A DNA stretch of 64,000 nt from Dendrolimus kikuchii (GCA_019925095.2 CM034389.1:1386001-1450000), one strand, 5' to 3'; numbered from the stretch's first letter, positions 19,971 through 30,475 are shown. Notes: a model not told the origin generated them from the sequence alone. Translations and numbers: made by a program.

Positions 19971-20620
19971 TGCCAGGTGGTAGGGCATTTGCCCGACTGG
20001 ATGGCTACCACCCCTGGTCTAAAGCATGTCGCCATAACAACCTCAAGTTGTGTTCCGGCATTAGTGACCAGGTTCCAGTCTCCCTTAAGAGAGCAGCAGC
20101 GCATTTGTAGCAAATGACCATAGGCGATGGTAACCGCTTTCCGTCAAGTGGGCCGTCTGCCTGTCTGCTGAACTCCTGCAATAAAAAAATAAAAAAAAGT
20201 CCCGAATTTTCCGGACATGTGCTTATATAGTTCTTTGTCTGACATGTGGATATCCAAGCATACGGCTACCACATTTTATGTAAAGAAAGAAGCCGTGGTA
20301 GGTTCATGGTGAGCTCCACTCAAGCGCCACGGGCACTTTTTTTTTTTTATTGCAGGAGGTCAGCAGACAGGCAGACGGCCCACTTGATAGAAAGCGGTTA
20401 CCATCGCCTATGGACATTTGCAACACCAAAGGTGCTACAAATGCGCTGCTGCTCTCTTAAGTGAGTCTGGAACCTGGTCACTAATGCCGGAACACAACTC
20501 AAGGTTATTATGGCGACATACTTTAGACCAGGGGTTGTCACCATCCAGTCGGGTAAATGCCCTACCACCTGGCTGTGGGTTGTTAAGTCGCCTCTTTCGA
20601 CAGGCCGCCCGGCCGCAGGA
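19971..20620. mobile_element. Composite element: A(+), 150-bp spacer, A(-)
   Basis: Two family A segments in inverted orientation (19971-20189 plus; 20338-20620 minus), with their poly(A) ends facing a spacer of about 150 bp. The spacer (GGACATGTGCTTATATAG, GGATATCCAAGCATACGGC, GGTGAGCTCCACTCAAGCG) occurs again, reverse-complemented, at 59419-59558, also between inverted A segments. The outer ends lack the first part of A on both sides. Confidence 0.8.
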
Positions 20621-20993
20621 TAATAAAAAAACTCGCACTAAGCACGCGGGAATAGACTTCGATTAGCTAAAGAAGTCACAGGCAAAAAGGTTGTTAATCA
20701 TTGAACTAAGTATACTGATTTGAAATATATGTAAAAATTTAGAGAATTCAACAAAACCAAAATAACACGAGCCCTGAATTACTTACACGTGTTCCAATCC
20801 CCTCTCAAATAACCTCTTCACACTCGATTTATATCCAATTAAATTGAATGTTCAAATACCACCAGTTTCGTGTCCTCAATGCCTTCGAGGTATGGTTGTG
20901 TCCAAATAGGTAGCATTCTTTCTGGAGAAGTGAATTTGTCAGTCATTTAAGCGTGCGTAGATATTTCATTTGTGTGTCTTGCTTTCTTTATTA

Positions 20994-21530
20994 ACTGACT
21001 TCAAAAAAGGGAGGAGGTTCTCAATTCGTTGGGTTTTTTTTATGTATATTCACCGATTACGCTGAAATTTAATGATCCGATTTACGTGATTATTGCTTAG
21101 TTTGATGCGGAATAGTTGCCATTTGGTCCCCTAAAAATTTAACATAGTTTGGCCGAGTAGTTTTCATTTTACGAACAGTTTTTTGTTCCCGTTTCTTGGG
21201 ATCTATATTTTTTAAGGAGCGCGGCACCTTTCGTAGGTCTACCCATACATAGCTAGACACTAAAAAGTAACAAATAAAATAAAAAGACTTCGTTTAAAAA
21301 AACCGACTTCAAAAACTTAAAAACTAAAAAGTATAAAATAACTTATTTCTAAAGCTATTATTATTAATATATATTATCTAAAACATCTTGAAGTCGGTGC
21401 AAAGTAAAACATAAAAATTACTATATTTTTTTGAAAATTACTAAGCACCGACTTTAAGAGGTTTTAGATAATATATATTAATAATAATAGTTTTAGAAAT
21501 AAGTTATTTTGTACTTTTTAGTTTTTTTTT
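20994..21530 (-). mobile_element. Family C element, copy 2
   Basis: Shares the whole body with 8404-8905. It includes a long inverted repeat 21319-21528 with arms of about 80 bp whose tips read CTTGAAGTCGGTGC and GCACCGACTTTAAG. Confidence 0.65.
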
Positions 21531-21540
21531 ATAATTTACA

Positions 21541-22191
21541 CCTGTGGTCGTCCATGGTCGAAATTCGACCATAATAATTAATGTCAAAGACTATACTTCT
21601 ATAATCACAGATTTCGCCAAGGCTACACTATTAATTTGACTTGAACAATAAACAAAAGAGTATATATGCGTGTGTGTGTCAAATACATGGTAGTGTGTGT
21701 AATGACTTTTTTATTGATTTCATGTATTTTTTATGCATAATTTTTAAAAAATATTAGCATGCGTCGCTTCTTCTATATATTTTTTTTTATTGCAGGAGTT
21801 CAGCAGACAGGCAGACGGCCCACTTGACGGAAAGCGGTTACCATCGCCTATATACATTTGCAACACCAAAAGTGCTACAAATGCCCTGCTGTTCTCTTAA
21901 GGGAGACTGAAACCTGGTCACTAATGCCAGAACACAACTCAAGGTTGTTATGGCGACATACATTAGACCAGGGGTGGTAGCCATCCAGTCGGGCAAATGC
22001 CCTATCACCTGGCTGTGGGTTGTTTTGTCGCCTCTTACGACTGACCGCCCGGCCGCAGGAAATTGTATTCTTTCTCCGTTCCTGCACGGATAATATATAA
22101 ACTATACGCGTGCGAAATTTCCATATACCTCCGTCCGCGCAATTATCGTAAAGAGGGGTACAAAGTTTATGCTTCACGTATTAATATATTT
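21541..22191 (-). mobile_element. Family L Helitron-like element split by family A
   Basis: The parts 21541-21780 and 22093-22191 together match 25005-25338 (GGTCGAATTTCGACC hairpin, GTATATATGCGTGTGTGT, TACAAAGTTT). The 3' CTAG end is not visible. A family A copy lies between. Confidence 0.65.
21781..22092 (-). mobile_element. Family A retroposon, full length
   Basis: Inserted in the family L element. Both termini present. Minus-strand frame from VQERRKNTISCGRAVSRKRR to LKRTAGHL is open over its length (start upstream in family L sequence). Confidence 0.88.
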
Positions 22192-22291
22192 CAGCAGAAT
22201 CATGCACCAAACAAAATGGGTGACCTTCAAAAAATATTCTCAAGTGGAACTTATACTTTTGATTTTTGGTCTAATTATTTTTTTTACTTAC

Positions 22292-22424
22292 CTTTGAAAG
22301 AGGCCATGTCTCTTCCCGAGGTCTTCAATTTTCATTTATCAAAGGTTCCGTGGGATTCAGGAGTCCATTAGACGGCGTCACGCCACCGCTTTCCTCAATA
22401 CAGGTTTAATATAAATGCGTTTAC
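22292..22424 (-). other. Candidate host exon (5' UTR plus start codon)
   Basis: On the minus strand a pyrimidine-rich TTCACTTGTTGCAG (ending 22425) precedes 133 nt, followed by AAAG/GTAAGT, a near-consensus donor at 22291. Near its end is ATG (22307-22305) in context AGAGACATGG, giving MASFK before the donor. Stops upstream in frame suit a 5' leader. The sequence has no second copy in the window. No linked exon is seen, so this is a splice-signal inference only. Confidence 0.3.
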
Positions 22425-22723
22425 CTGCAACAAGTGAACATAATTAATTGAAATAATTACCTTAATTAAGAAGGGAAGGTCTCTAATTAATTGAAATTCG
22501 TACATTAATTAACACTGGGTTTGAAGAACTTCCGATATTTGAAATGAATATCTCTCTCTCTCGACTTTATTTTAGAAAAAAGTATTTTTCCCATGGGATT
22601 ATGAATTTTTAATAAATTGTCAAATTATTTAAAAACAACGAAAATATTAATACATTTAAAAATGAACTGAGAGTTCTTTTGATCTAAAAAGCGTATTATT
22701 CAGTAGACAAATACATGCTAGAA

Positions 22724-22857
22724 AAAATAGATAGATAGATAACAATTTATTATACACAAATACAAACAATGAACTTAAAGACTAAAATTGTGTCTAGTTA
22801 TGTACAAAGGGCGGTCTTATCGCTAAAAAGCGATCTCTTCCAGACAACCACAGTTAT
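22724..22857 (-). mobile_element. LINE 3' end with (TATC)n tail
   Basis: The minus strand reads GTCTGGAAGAGATCGC, TTTTTAGCGATAAGACCGCC, then ends in TTGTTATCTATCTATC. Same family as 3225-3404. Confidence 0.65.
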
Positions 22858-22890
22858 AAGTTAACAATTAATTTAAATTAATTATATATT

Positions 22891-23140
22891 TTATCCGTGT
22901 AGGAACGGAGAAAGAATACAATTTCCTGCGGCCGGGCGGCCTGTCGTAAGAGGCGACAAAACCACCCACAGCCAGGTGCTAGGGCATTTGCCCGAACTGG
23001 ATGGCTACCAACCCTGGTCTAAAGTATGTCGCCATAACAACCTTGAGTTGTGTTCCGGCATTAGTGACCAGGTTCTAGTCTCCCTTAAGAGAGCAGCAGC
23101 GCATTTGTAGCAACTTTGGTCTTGCAAATGTCCATAGGCC
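22891..23140 (+). mobile_element. Family A copy, 3'-truncated
   Basis: From CCGTGTAGGAACGGAG to TGCAAATGTCCATAGG. Followed after about 190 bp by an inverted A piece (23328-23452), a second inverted pair but with an unrelated spacer. Confidence 0.82.
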
Positions 23141-23327
23141 CATATACCATCGTAGAGGCTACCAAGGCATGAGCATCGTTCCTGATGGTACAAACGTCAA
23201 CAGGCAGCGGAATCTACTTTCTATCAGGTTTCCATCCCTATGCCATCTGCCTATTCCAATTTCATTCCATACCTCCTCCTCAAATGTTTCATAGCGATGA
23301 CATGAGGATTTGTGGTATGACAGTAAC

Positions 23328-23452
23328 GACATACGACCAGGGGTGGTAGCCATCCAGTCGGGCAAATGCCCTACCACCTGGCTGTGGGTTGTTAAGTCGC
23401 CTCTTACGACAGGCCGCAGGAAATTGTATTCTTTCTCCGTTCCTGCACGGAT
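23328..23452 (-). mobile_element. Family A copy, 5' part only
   Basis: The minus strand from CCGTGCAGGAACGGAG (23452) to CTACCACCCCTGGTCG (23334). A 10-bp deletion removes GCCCGGCC. Confidence 0.8.
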
Positions 23453-23845
23453 AAAAGGTAATATAGGAGTAAAATAATATAGGAGTTAGCTAAAGGCTAA
23501 TCATTCCACGCCGATATTCTGTGAGAGCGTGGTACCACACCAACGTGTGGGCTCAATGAGTTGTTATCAAGATGGTTATACCATCATGGCTCTACCACGA
23601 CAGAATTTAATCGAAGTGATTTTTAATTAATAACATTAATTACAGGGATATTTCAAGATTCCGCCTTAATAAGCGTTTTGGGGGTGACTAGACAAGTGGC
23701 GCCCGCTGGCGGGTCTTAGTGCCTTACAGCTGTCAATCAACTTGCACCCTCGATATTAAACGGAGTGGGGTATAAGGAAATTACTTGACACAGTCTACGA
23801 GTTAACAGTAACCCCACGTCACTCTACCTATAGAATAAGATAATC
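23453..23845. other. Unassigned DNA
   Basis: Not matched elsewhere in the window. Small hairpins (GTGGCGCCCGC, GGTATAACC-type pairs) but no frame or repeat that I can name. Confidence 0.35.
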
Positions 23846-23847
23846 TT

Positions 23848-23925
23848 CTATAATATTATAAAATTCTAAACATGCCGTGTCTGTACATTGAAGCTGTTAA
23901 AAAAACAACTAGAACCTTATACTCT
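23848..23925 (+). mobile_element. Family K 5' end fragment
   Basis: Starts TCTATAATATTATAAAATTC, then CTAAACATGCCGTGTCTGTA. Same start seen at 60372 and, inverted, at 8135 and 51328. Confidence 0.5.
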
Positions 23926-23932
23926 TATACTA

Positions 23933-24174
23933 ATATATAAAGCTGAAGACTTTATTTGTTTGAACACGCTAATCTCAGGAACTACCGGTCTGATTTGAAA
24001 AATTCTTCCAGTGTTGAATAGCCCATTTATCGACGAAGGTTATAGGCTATATATCATCACGCTAAGACCAATAGGAGCGGAACACCAATGAAGAATGTTT
24101 CAAAATCGGGGGGTTTTTTTTAAGTAACTTTTTTTAAACTATTCCACGCGAACGAAGTCGCGGGCATAAGCTAG
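23933..24174 (+). mobile_element. Non-autonomous Helitron-like element (family H)
   Basis: Starts TCTTATACTAATATATAAAG, includes GAACACGCTAATCTCAGGAA and CTATATATCATCACGCTAAG, and ends CACGCGAACGAAGTCGCGGG, CATAAGCTAG with T outside. Intact 242-bp relative of 18811-19059. Confidence 0.72.
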
Positions 24175-24212
24175 TTTATTATAAATACAGGAAGTGTGTA
24201 TAATATATATAT

Positions 24213-24316
24213 ATACATACATACATAACTTCACGCCAGTTCCCTTGCGGGGTAGGCACGAACAACAGAGCGCCATTTAGGCTTATTCTTACACGCCTCA
24301 CTTGCTTCTTTGACAT
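24213..24316 (-). mobile_element. RTE-like LINE 3' tail, very short
   Basis: The minus strand codes [14 protein letters not shown] to [13 protein letters not shown] with an ACATACATACATA tail. The 5' side runs straight into a (TA)n tract. Confidence 0.82.
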
Positions 24317-24334
24317 ATATATATACATATATAT

Positions 24335-24385
<51 letters not shown>

Positions 24386-24386
24386 A

Positions 24387-24440
<54 letters not shown>
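24313..24440. repeat. (TA)n microsatellite with CA interruptions
   Basis: About 128 bp of TA with occasional TACA. The long Y/I reading frame through it is an artefact. Confidence 0.95.
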
Positions 24441-24443
<3 letters not shown>

Positions 24444-24545
24444 GTTTTCGCGACTAGCACTGTCTAGACTGAAAAGTGGCTGAAACATTGAAATATTTTT
24501 TTTGTATAATGCACGCTGTTATGTTACCCTCATCCGTCTAGATTC

Positions 24546-24744
24546 TTTTTTTATTACAAGAGTTCAGCAGACAGGCAGACGGCCAACTTTAATGGAAAGC
24601 GGTTATATATATGAACATTAGAAACACACGTGCATGCTACCAATACGATGCCGCTCTCTCAAGGAAGACTGGCCACTAATGCCAGGGGTCGTAGCCATCC
24701 AGACAGCCAGATACCCTACCACTTAGCAATAAATTGTCAAGTCC
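24546..24744 (-). mobile_element. Diverged family A copy
   Basis: The poly(A) end CTCTTGTAATAAAAAAAG and GCCGTCTGCCTGTCTG are clear. The rest has many deletions and substitutions, and the 5' end is missing. Probably an older copy. Confidence 0.65.
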
Positions 24745-25004
24745 CATGATACTACTGTTAGACTTAATTAAATACTATGTAAATTATGGTGCTAAAGGAT
24801 GACGCTTTTGATCTATAGTAACTTATACACCTTCGTAATTGAACTATAGTATAATTTAATATTTATTTCATTAAAACATAGATAATCTAAATGCTTCATA
24901 GTCTGCGACAACAAAAGGTTCCGAAGATACTAAGAAGCATCACCGTGGAACATAAAGGCTACTAAGGATGTGATTACTACGTAATGGTTCTATATATATC
25001 AAAA

Positions 25005-25338
25005 TCTATATATTTATACGTGAAGCAAAAACTTTGTACCCCTTTTTACGAAAATTGCGCAGACGGAGGAGTATGAAATTTCGCACACTTATAGTTTATA
25101 TAGAGAAGAAGCGACGAATGCTAATATTTTTTTTTAATTATGCATAAAAAATACATTAAATCAATAAAAAAAAACATTACACACACTACCATGTATTTGA
25201 TACACACACGCATATATACTCTTTTGTTTATTGTTCAAGTCAAATTAACAGTGTAGCCTTGGCGAAATCTGTGATTATAGAAGTATAGACTTTGACATTA
25301 ATTATTATGGTCGAATTTCGACCACGGGCGATCACTAG
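25005..25338 (+). mobile_element. Non-autonomous Helitron-like element (family L), intact
   Basis: 334 bp from TCTATATATTTATACGTGAA to CACTAG with T outside. A GGTCGAATTTCGACC hairpin lies 11 nt before the end. Relatives: 21541-22191, 30804-31118, 54390-54477. Confidence 0.72.
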
Positions 25339-25491
25339 TATTAATAGACACACATGCACATTGTCTATTTATACAGACGCAGATATCTATACCCATATAC
25401 ATGTGTACAGATAAATAAAATTGAAATGTCTGTTTGTAATGTAAAATTTAAAATGTGTAAAAAATCAGGGGGATAATTCGGGAGAGGCTTG

Positions 25492-25536
25492 CTTGGTGGG
25501 GGGAGGGGGGGTGGGAGGGGGGGGGGGGTGGGAGGG
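25492..25536 (+). repeat. G-rich tract, G-quadruplex-capable
   Basis: Runs of 6, 7, 4 and 11 or more G with one- to three-base spacers, a strong quadruplex pattern on the plus strand. Confidence 0.85.
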
Positions 25537-25544
25537 AAGAAAAA

Positions 25545-25705
25545 GTTAACGCACATCCCCCCGGCATATGGCGTCAGATGGCACCAAGGGGTTTTAGTGG
25601 GTATTCCGGCCCTTATGGTAGGAGAGTCCTACACTCCCCCGTCGAAGTCTCCTCGGCGGGGGGTCCGCAAATGGATTTTGCGATTCTCAAAAAAGGGGGG
25701 GTAAT
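25545..25705 (+). mobile_element. GC-rich retroposon fragment
   Basis: CCCCCCGGCATATGGCGTCA, GGGTATTCCGGCCCTTATGG, GAGTCCTACACTCCCCCGTC and GGTCCGCAAATGG. I recall this style from dispersed lepidopteran retroposons. The frame through it is not a host gene. Confidence 0.4.
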
Positions 25706-25782
25706 TCGGACCAGGAAATTCCTAAAATGCATTTTTAGAATTTTTGTCTGTCTGTGGATGTAGACGGATGGATGTGGATGGT

Positions 25783-26213
25783 TTTTTTTTGTTGCAGGAG
25801 TTCAGCAGACAGACAGACGTGTTGTAAAAACCTCATTTAATGTTATAGACAAACATTTCATTATTATGTGGAATGCATTTTTTAAACTCACTTTAACTTT
25901 TACTTAAAAAAAATTCCAACAAGACGGCCTACTTGATGGAAAGCGGTTACCATCGCCTATGGACATTTTTAACACCAAAGGTGCTACAAATGCGCTGCTG
26001 CTCTCTTAATGGAGACTGGAATCTGGTCACTAATGCCGGAACACAACACAAGGTTGTTATGGCGGCATACTCTAGACCAGGGGTGGTAGCCATCCAGTCG
26101 AGCAAATACCTGCCACCTGGCAACTAATATTCCGGCTAATATCTGAAATGGCTGGATCGACATTGACGGGACTTTCACTGGCAGAAAGCTTAGTATTCTT
26201 TCTCCGTTTCTGC
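25783..26213 (-). mobile_element. Family A copy with two insertions
   Basis: A pieces at 25783-25819, 25922-26123 and 26188-26213. The first gap is a 102-bp TGTTG...CAACA insert with 5-bp duplication AGACG. The second (26124-26187) resembles Helitron-like DNA (GGCTAATATCTGAAATGGCT, GGGACTTTCACTGGCAG). Confidence 0.8.
25820..25921. mobile_element. 102-bp insertion, TGTTG...CAACA, 5-bp duplication
   Basis: Cleanly interrupts family A. Flanked by AGACG at 25815-25819 and 25922-25926. Ends TGTTGTAA and TTCCAACA. Either a tiny solo LTR/TRIM-type element or a MITE. Confidence 0.7.
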
Positions 26214-26217
26214 GTGT

Positions 26218-26515
26218 GTTTTTTTTTATTGCAGGAGTTCAGCAGACAGGCAGACGGCCCACTGGATGGAAAGCGGTTACCATCGCCTATAGACATTTGC
26301 AACACCAAAGGTGCTACAAGTCTGGAACCTGGTCACTATTACAGGAACACAACTCAAGGTTGTTATGGCGACATACTTTAGACCAGGGGCGATAGCCATC
26401 CAGTCGGGCAATAGAGCATTTGCCCGACTGGATGGCTGTGGGTTGTTTAGTCGCCTCTTACGACAGGCCGCCCGGCCGCAGGAAATTGTATTCTTTCTCC
26501 GTTCCTGCACGGATA
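26218..26515 (-). mobile_element. Family A copy with internal rearrangement
   Basis: Termini intact. The GCCCGACTGGATGG segment is duplicated in inverted form around 26394-26432 (CATCCAGTCGGGC / GCCCGACTGGATG), replacing the normal centre. Minus-strand frame MQERRKNTISCGRAACRKRR is partly kept. Confidence 0.85.
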
Positions 26516-26595
26516 ATTGTGTGTACTACTTCAAATAAACTTTGTGATAAACGCAACGGAATTTTAATTCGTATCCCACAATTTCGTAACATTAC
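26516..26595 (+). mobile_element. LTR terminus fragment
   Basis: CAAATAAACTTTGTGATAAA, GGAATTTTAATTCG and TTTCGTAACA follow the order of the family J LTR end. Confidence 0.45.
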
Positions 26596-27009
26596 ATCGT
26601 AAATTCGTTATTCGATATTGCAGTCTTTTTCGAAAATACTAATGAACCCTCTTCAAGCAAAAATGACTACGTAATCCAAAGTAAATACTCAACCACGCTA
26701 TAAAATCGCAGTGAAAGCCTGTATAAAGTCACATTTATATAAAAACATTTTCGGTTTGAATTCCATCGGGACCCACGTCCGTTCCATCAGGCAGACGCGC
26801 CGGAAATGAAGCCAGCTAACCGAACAATCCGGCCTGAGTGACGGCTCATTCCGTTCACTATGGACGTGTTTATGTGAAACTGCTGTTATTTTTTTACTGC
26901 ACTATTCCTTGAATACGATAATGGAATTCAATTTTGCTCCATTATAGCGTCGTTATCAACCAACCGCCGTCCTGGACGTAAGCCTATCCTATTTTACGTC
27001 TCCTATCCC
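26596..27009. other. Unassigned DNA
   Basis: No repeat or frame recognised. Slightly GC-rich around 26770-26870. Confidence 0.35.
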
Positions 27010-27021
27010 CGTCCTTTTTTT

Positions 27022-27443
27022 TACATACATACAGACATAACTTCACGACAGTTCCCTTGCGGGGTAGGCACGAAAAACAGAGCGCCATTTAGGCTTATTC
27101 TTACACACTTCACTTGCTTCTTTGACATTCATAACTCTTGTTATGCTAGTACACGATCAATTTGATCATGGAAGGTCTGTCGTGGCTTTCCACGACTTCT
27201 GCATCCGTCCACTTTGGCATTGTATATCTGTTTAGTCATTGTTTCCACATGCCCGAACCACCGGAGCATTCCTTTCCTTACCTTCACCCCGACACTCTCT
27301 TTCAGACCAACTCTCTTTCTTACTGCGGTATTACGAAAGCGGTCCGCGAGCGGCACTCCGCAGGTTTTGCGCAGTGCTCGCATCTCGACCGCGTTTACTC
27401 TACTTTCATGCTCTCTCTTCCATACCCAACTTTCGCTTTCATA
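27022..27443 (-). mobile_element. RTE-like LINE copy
   Basis: The minus strand covers YESESWVWKREH to the tail. About 40 bp (from the RSLKNRRACMTR region) is deleted. Target-site duplication CGTCCTTTTTTT at 27010-27021 and 27444-27455. Confidence 0.86.
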
Positions 27444-27594
27444 CGTCCTTTTTTTAACAGTGCAAAATGTTTTTGCGTATATCGTCCTACCTCGGGAGAG
27501 GCTTTACACTGAGATAGTAATGAGTAGTACACGTGTGAGGCAGTACATTTGTCCCGTACAAAATAGATTTGTACTGATATAGCTCAAAGCTCAA

Positions 27595-27771
27595 AGTCAC
27601 TAATGCCGGAACACAACTCAAGGTTATTATGGTGACATACTTTAGACCAGGGATGGTAGCCATCCATTCAGGCTAATGCCCTACCACCTGGCTGTGGGTT
27701 TTTAAGTCGCCTCTTACGACAGGCCGCCCGGCCGCAGGAAATTGTATTCTTTCTCCGTTCCTGCACGGATA
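27595..27771 (-). mobile_element. Family A copy, 5' half
   Basis: The minus strand from CCGTGCAGGAACGGAG (27771) to CCGGCATTAGTGAC (27595). The poly(A) half is missing. Confidence 0.83.
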
Positions 27772-28146
27772 AACTACAGTTAATAGTACCTCAGAAACCA
27801 GGCATTAGATATTAAATTTGTTATATCAAAATGATCATGAGTAGAAAAAAGAAAAAGTAATTAAGACTTATTTTATATAAAAAAAAGTATTACCCACAGG
27901 TAGTAAATTAATCATAGTCCACTTCGAGTGTTTTTGTCGTCGACAAAAAGCAATAAAAGTGAGTTGAGGCAGAAATCTTAATTTGCCACAAGTTTGAGTT
28001 TGGCGGCGCGGATTTTCATCTCGGGGAGATTTAGTAGTTTTCTAATTTGCGTTAACTCGACAAATTGTGACAAGTGATTTAATTAAACTTCCTCAGTTAA
28101 AAAAATTGGTTTTCTTTATTAAAAATAAGGTATATAAGACACACTT

Positions 28147-28410
28147 TATCCGTGCAGGAACGGAGAAAGAATATAATTTCCTACGGTCGGGCGGCCTGTT
28201 GTAAGAAGCGACAAAACAACCCACAGCCAGGTGGTAAGGTACTTGTCCGTCTGGAGTATACCGCCTTAACAACCTAGAGTTGTGTTCCAGCATTTGTGAC
28301 CAGGTTCCAGTCTCCCTTAAGAGGTGTTGCAAATGTCCATAGGCGATGGTAACCGCTTCCCATCGAGTGGGTCGTCTGCCAGTCTGCGAAACTGCTGCAA
28401 TAAAAAAATA
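28147..28410 (+). mobile_element. Family A copy, internally deleted
   Basis: CCGTGCAGGAACGGAG to ACTGCTGCAATAAAAAAA. The ACTGGATGGCTACCACCCC and AGCAGCAGCGCATTTG segments are lost. Confidence 0.85.
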
Positions 28411-28478
28411 AAAACAAAAAAAAATACAATATAAAATGTGTGAGTCTACCGATCATTAAATAAAATATTATAACCATG

Positions 28479-28733
28479 TGGGCATGTGGAAAGAATGCAT
28501 GATGAAAGAATGACTAAACAGATATACAATGCAAAAGTGGATGGATGCAGAAGTCGTGGAAGGCCACGACACACCTTCCATGATCAAATTGATCGTGTAC
28601 TAGCGGAGGGTGATGTCAGGAGCCTTAAGAACAGACGAGCGTGCATGACAAGAGGTGTGTAAGAATAAGCCTGAATGGCGCTCTGTTATGCGTGCCTACC
28701 CCGCAAGGGAACTGGCGTGAAGCTATGTTTGTA
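28479..28733 (+). mobile_element. RTE-like LINE 3' tail with deletion
   Basis: HVERMHDERMTKQIYNAKVD onward. A deletion between MTR and CKNK (GACAAGAGGTGTGTAAG) shifts the frame. Tail decayed to ATGTTTGTATG. Confidence 0.84.
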
Positions 28734-29071
28734 TGACATCTAGTTGAGAACTTCCACGAAACAATATTCTTACATCAATTATTTCAAATGTAAAACCATT
28801 TGAGGCGAATAATAATTTAATAAGTAATGAACATTGTTATATCGTACATATACGGGTATTTTCAAGTATGTAATAGGATTTGGCAGCATTTACTACGCTA
28901 GACGACGTGTTCATAGCTACTATAACCGATTTAAGAATAAAAGAGGATTAGAGTCGAACACAATGGCTTTCGGGGCTTCTTTATACGATTTCAAATGTTT
29001 CGTACGCATTTTTGTTCACTGATATTCTTACAGATTTTCTTGTATTTTTAGTACTACAGTAATCTTTTTTC

Positions 29072-29325
29072 GTCGTGGTAGCGTAAAGCGTCCCGAACTC
29101 AAAGGGCGCGGGTTCGATCGTGGCCGGAATGCATGCATATTGTTACAATTACCACGTGCTAATCAAAACATCGTGATGCAACCTGCACATCGAGATAACC
29201 GATGTGTCAAACCTGCCAAGCCGCCTTGGTTAAGCGTGGCGGGTGTATTGTCCGTTCCGTCTATAATGGGAGGCCCGAGCCCAGCAGTGGGACATTTATG
29301 GGCTGATATTATTATTTATTATATA
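29072..29325 (+). mobile_element. SINE E copy
   Basis: TCGTGGTAGCGTAAAGCG (about 10 bp deleted in the A-box region), B-box GGGTTCGATCG, TGTTACAATTACCACGTGCT, GCCCAGCAGTGGGACATTTA, ATT-rich tail. Confidence 0.8.
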
Positions 29326-29335
29326 TTATTATATT

Positions 29336-29493
29336 ATACATACATACATAACTTTACGCCAGTTCCTTTGCGGGGTAGGCACGAACAACAGAGCGCCATT
29401 TAGGCCCATTCTTACACATCTCACTAGCTTCTTTGACATTCATAGCTCTTGACATGCACGCTCGTCTGTTCTTAAGGCTCCTGACATCACCTT
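29336..29493 (-). mobile_element. RTE-like LINE 3' tail
   Basis: The minus strand from GDVRSLKNRRACMSR to RAYPAKELA-like codons and the tail. It abuts an LTR J fragment at 29498. Confidence 0.83.
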
Positions 29494-29497
29494 CTTC

Positions 29498-29647
29498 GGA
29501 ATCTAATAAGTGACGGACTTTGCGCGTTTTATTGAATTACGACCTACTGCATTACGTTTGGACTTGTTGTGTTTGGTTATATTTGTACCTGTGTTATACG
29601 TGTTTGTATAGTTCTAATAAACTCTATAGTAATTCTAACAATATAAC
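29498..29647 (+). mobile_element. Family J LTR fragment
   Basis: GTGACGGACTTTGCGCGTTT, TATACGTGTTTGTATAGTTC and TAATAAACTC match 9240-9370. 5' half missing. Confidence 0.65.
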
Positions 29648-29969
29648 GGATATTGTACTTAAATACAAAAGAAACGAAAGACGACGAAAGATGTTTGAGA
29701 GTAAGCCCTTTGACCCCGAAATATAGGTGTTACCAACCTCCTTTTATTCAGTGTACGTCTTACATTATTATATCCACAAGAGTATCGATCATTGTTGTTG
29801 ATGTATGCCTACAGGTATTGTACGGTTCAACAGCGTTTTGCTGACACTGCGGCCTACTTTGGACTAGTTTAATATTACTATAAACAACGCTCACGAGTAC
29901 AGTATAAACTCTATATAACGACACTGAATGGACTGTGCGTTTTATGGCGTTATAGAGAGTTAATATTTT

Positions 29970-30475
29970 CTTATGATTTCGCGACTTGTATATATAATAA
30001 AACTACGTTTTAACGGTTTTATTTGATTTTAGTTTTTCCGACGTTTCGACCACTTTTCAGTGGCCGTGATCACGGAAGACAAAGATGTCAAGTGTCAACG
30101 AGTATTGTTAAAGTTTTATTTGGCCTACCGCCAACTTGTTAATTTTAATTATTTAGTTTTAATTTTGTTTATGGTTATTATTTACTCTATGGGAGCCTAA
30201 TCTAATTTACTACCGCTTCGCAACATGTTATGGCTTGAAGAGAAGAAGCGGCGCAAGAAACTCTTCAGCAAACATGCCTAGCTCTAATAATTTTATATAA
30301 TATTAAAATGGATGGAAGGAAAAATAAAAGTAATTATCAGTCAAGTTGGTTCGTGTTCCGTTGTACGCAGAAAGAGCTCACAGTGTCTTGAGATCTGGCA
30401 GCTGCTTTTTGCTGGGTTTGGGTCTTAATAGTTTTGATGATTGGATCCCAAACAGGAGAGTTGTTAAATGGAGAG
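29970..30475 (-). pseudogene. Penelope-like element remnant (3' region)
   Basis: Reverse complement of the 3' half of 33050-33815. The minus strand keeps PVWDPIIKTIKT, then the UTR with the GCCGCTTCTTCTC hairpin, CCACTGAAAAGTGGTCG, AAACGTCGG and the AAAACCGTTAAAACGTAGTT terminus. Confidence 0.65.

Noticed and set aside
24231..24488. Y/I-rich frame on the minus strand
   Set aside because: Mostly (TA)n microsatellite fused to a short RTE tail.
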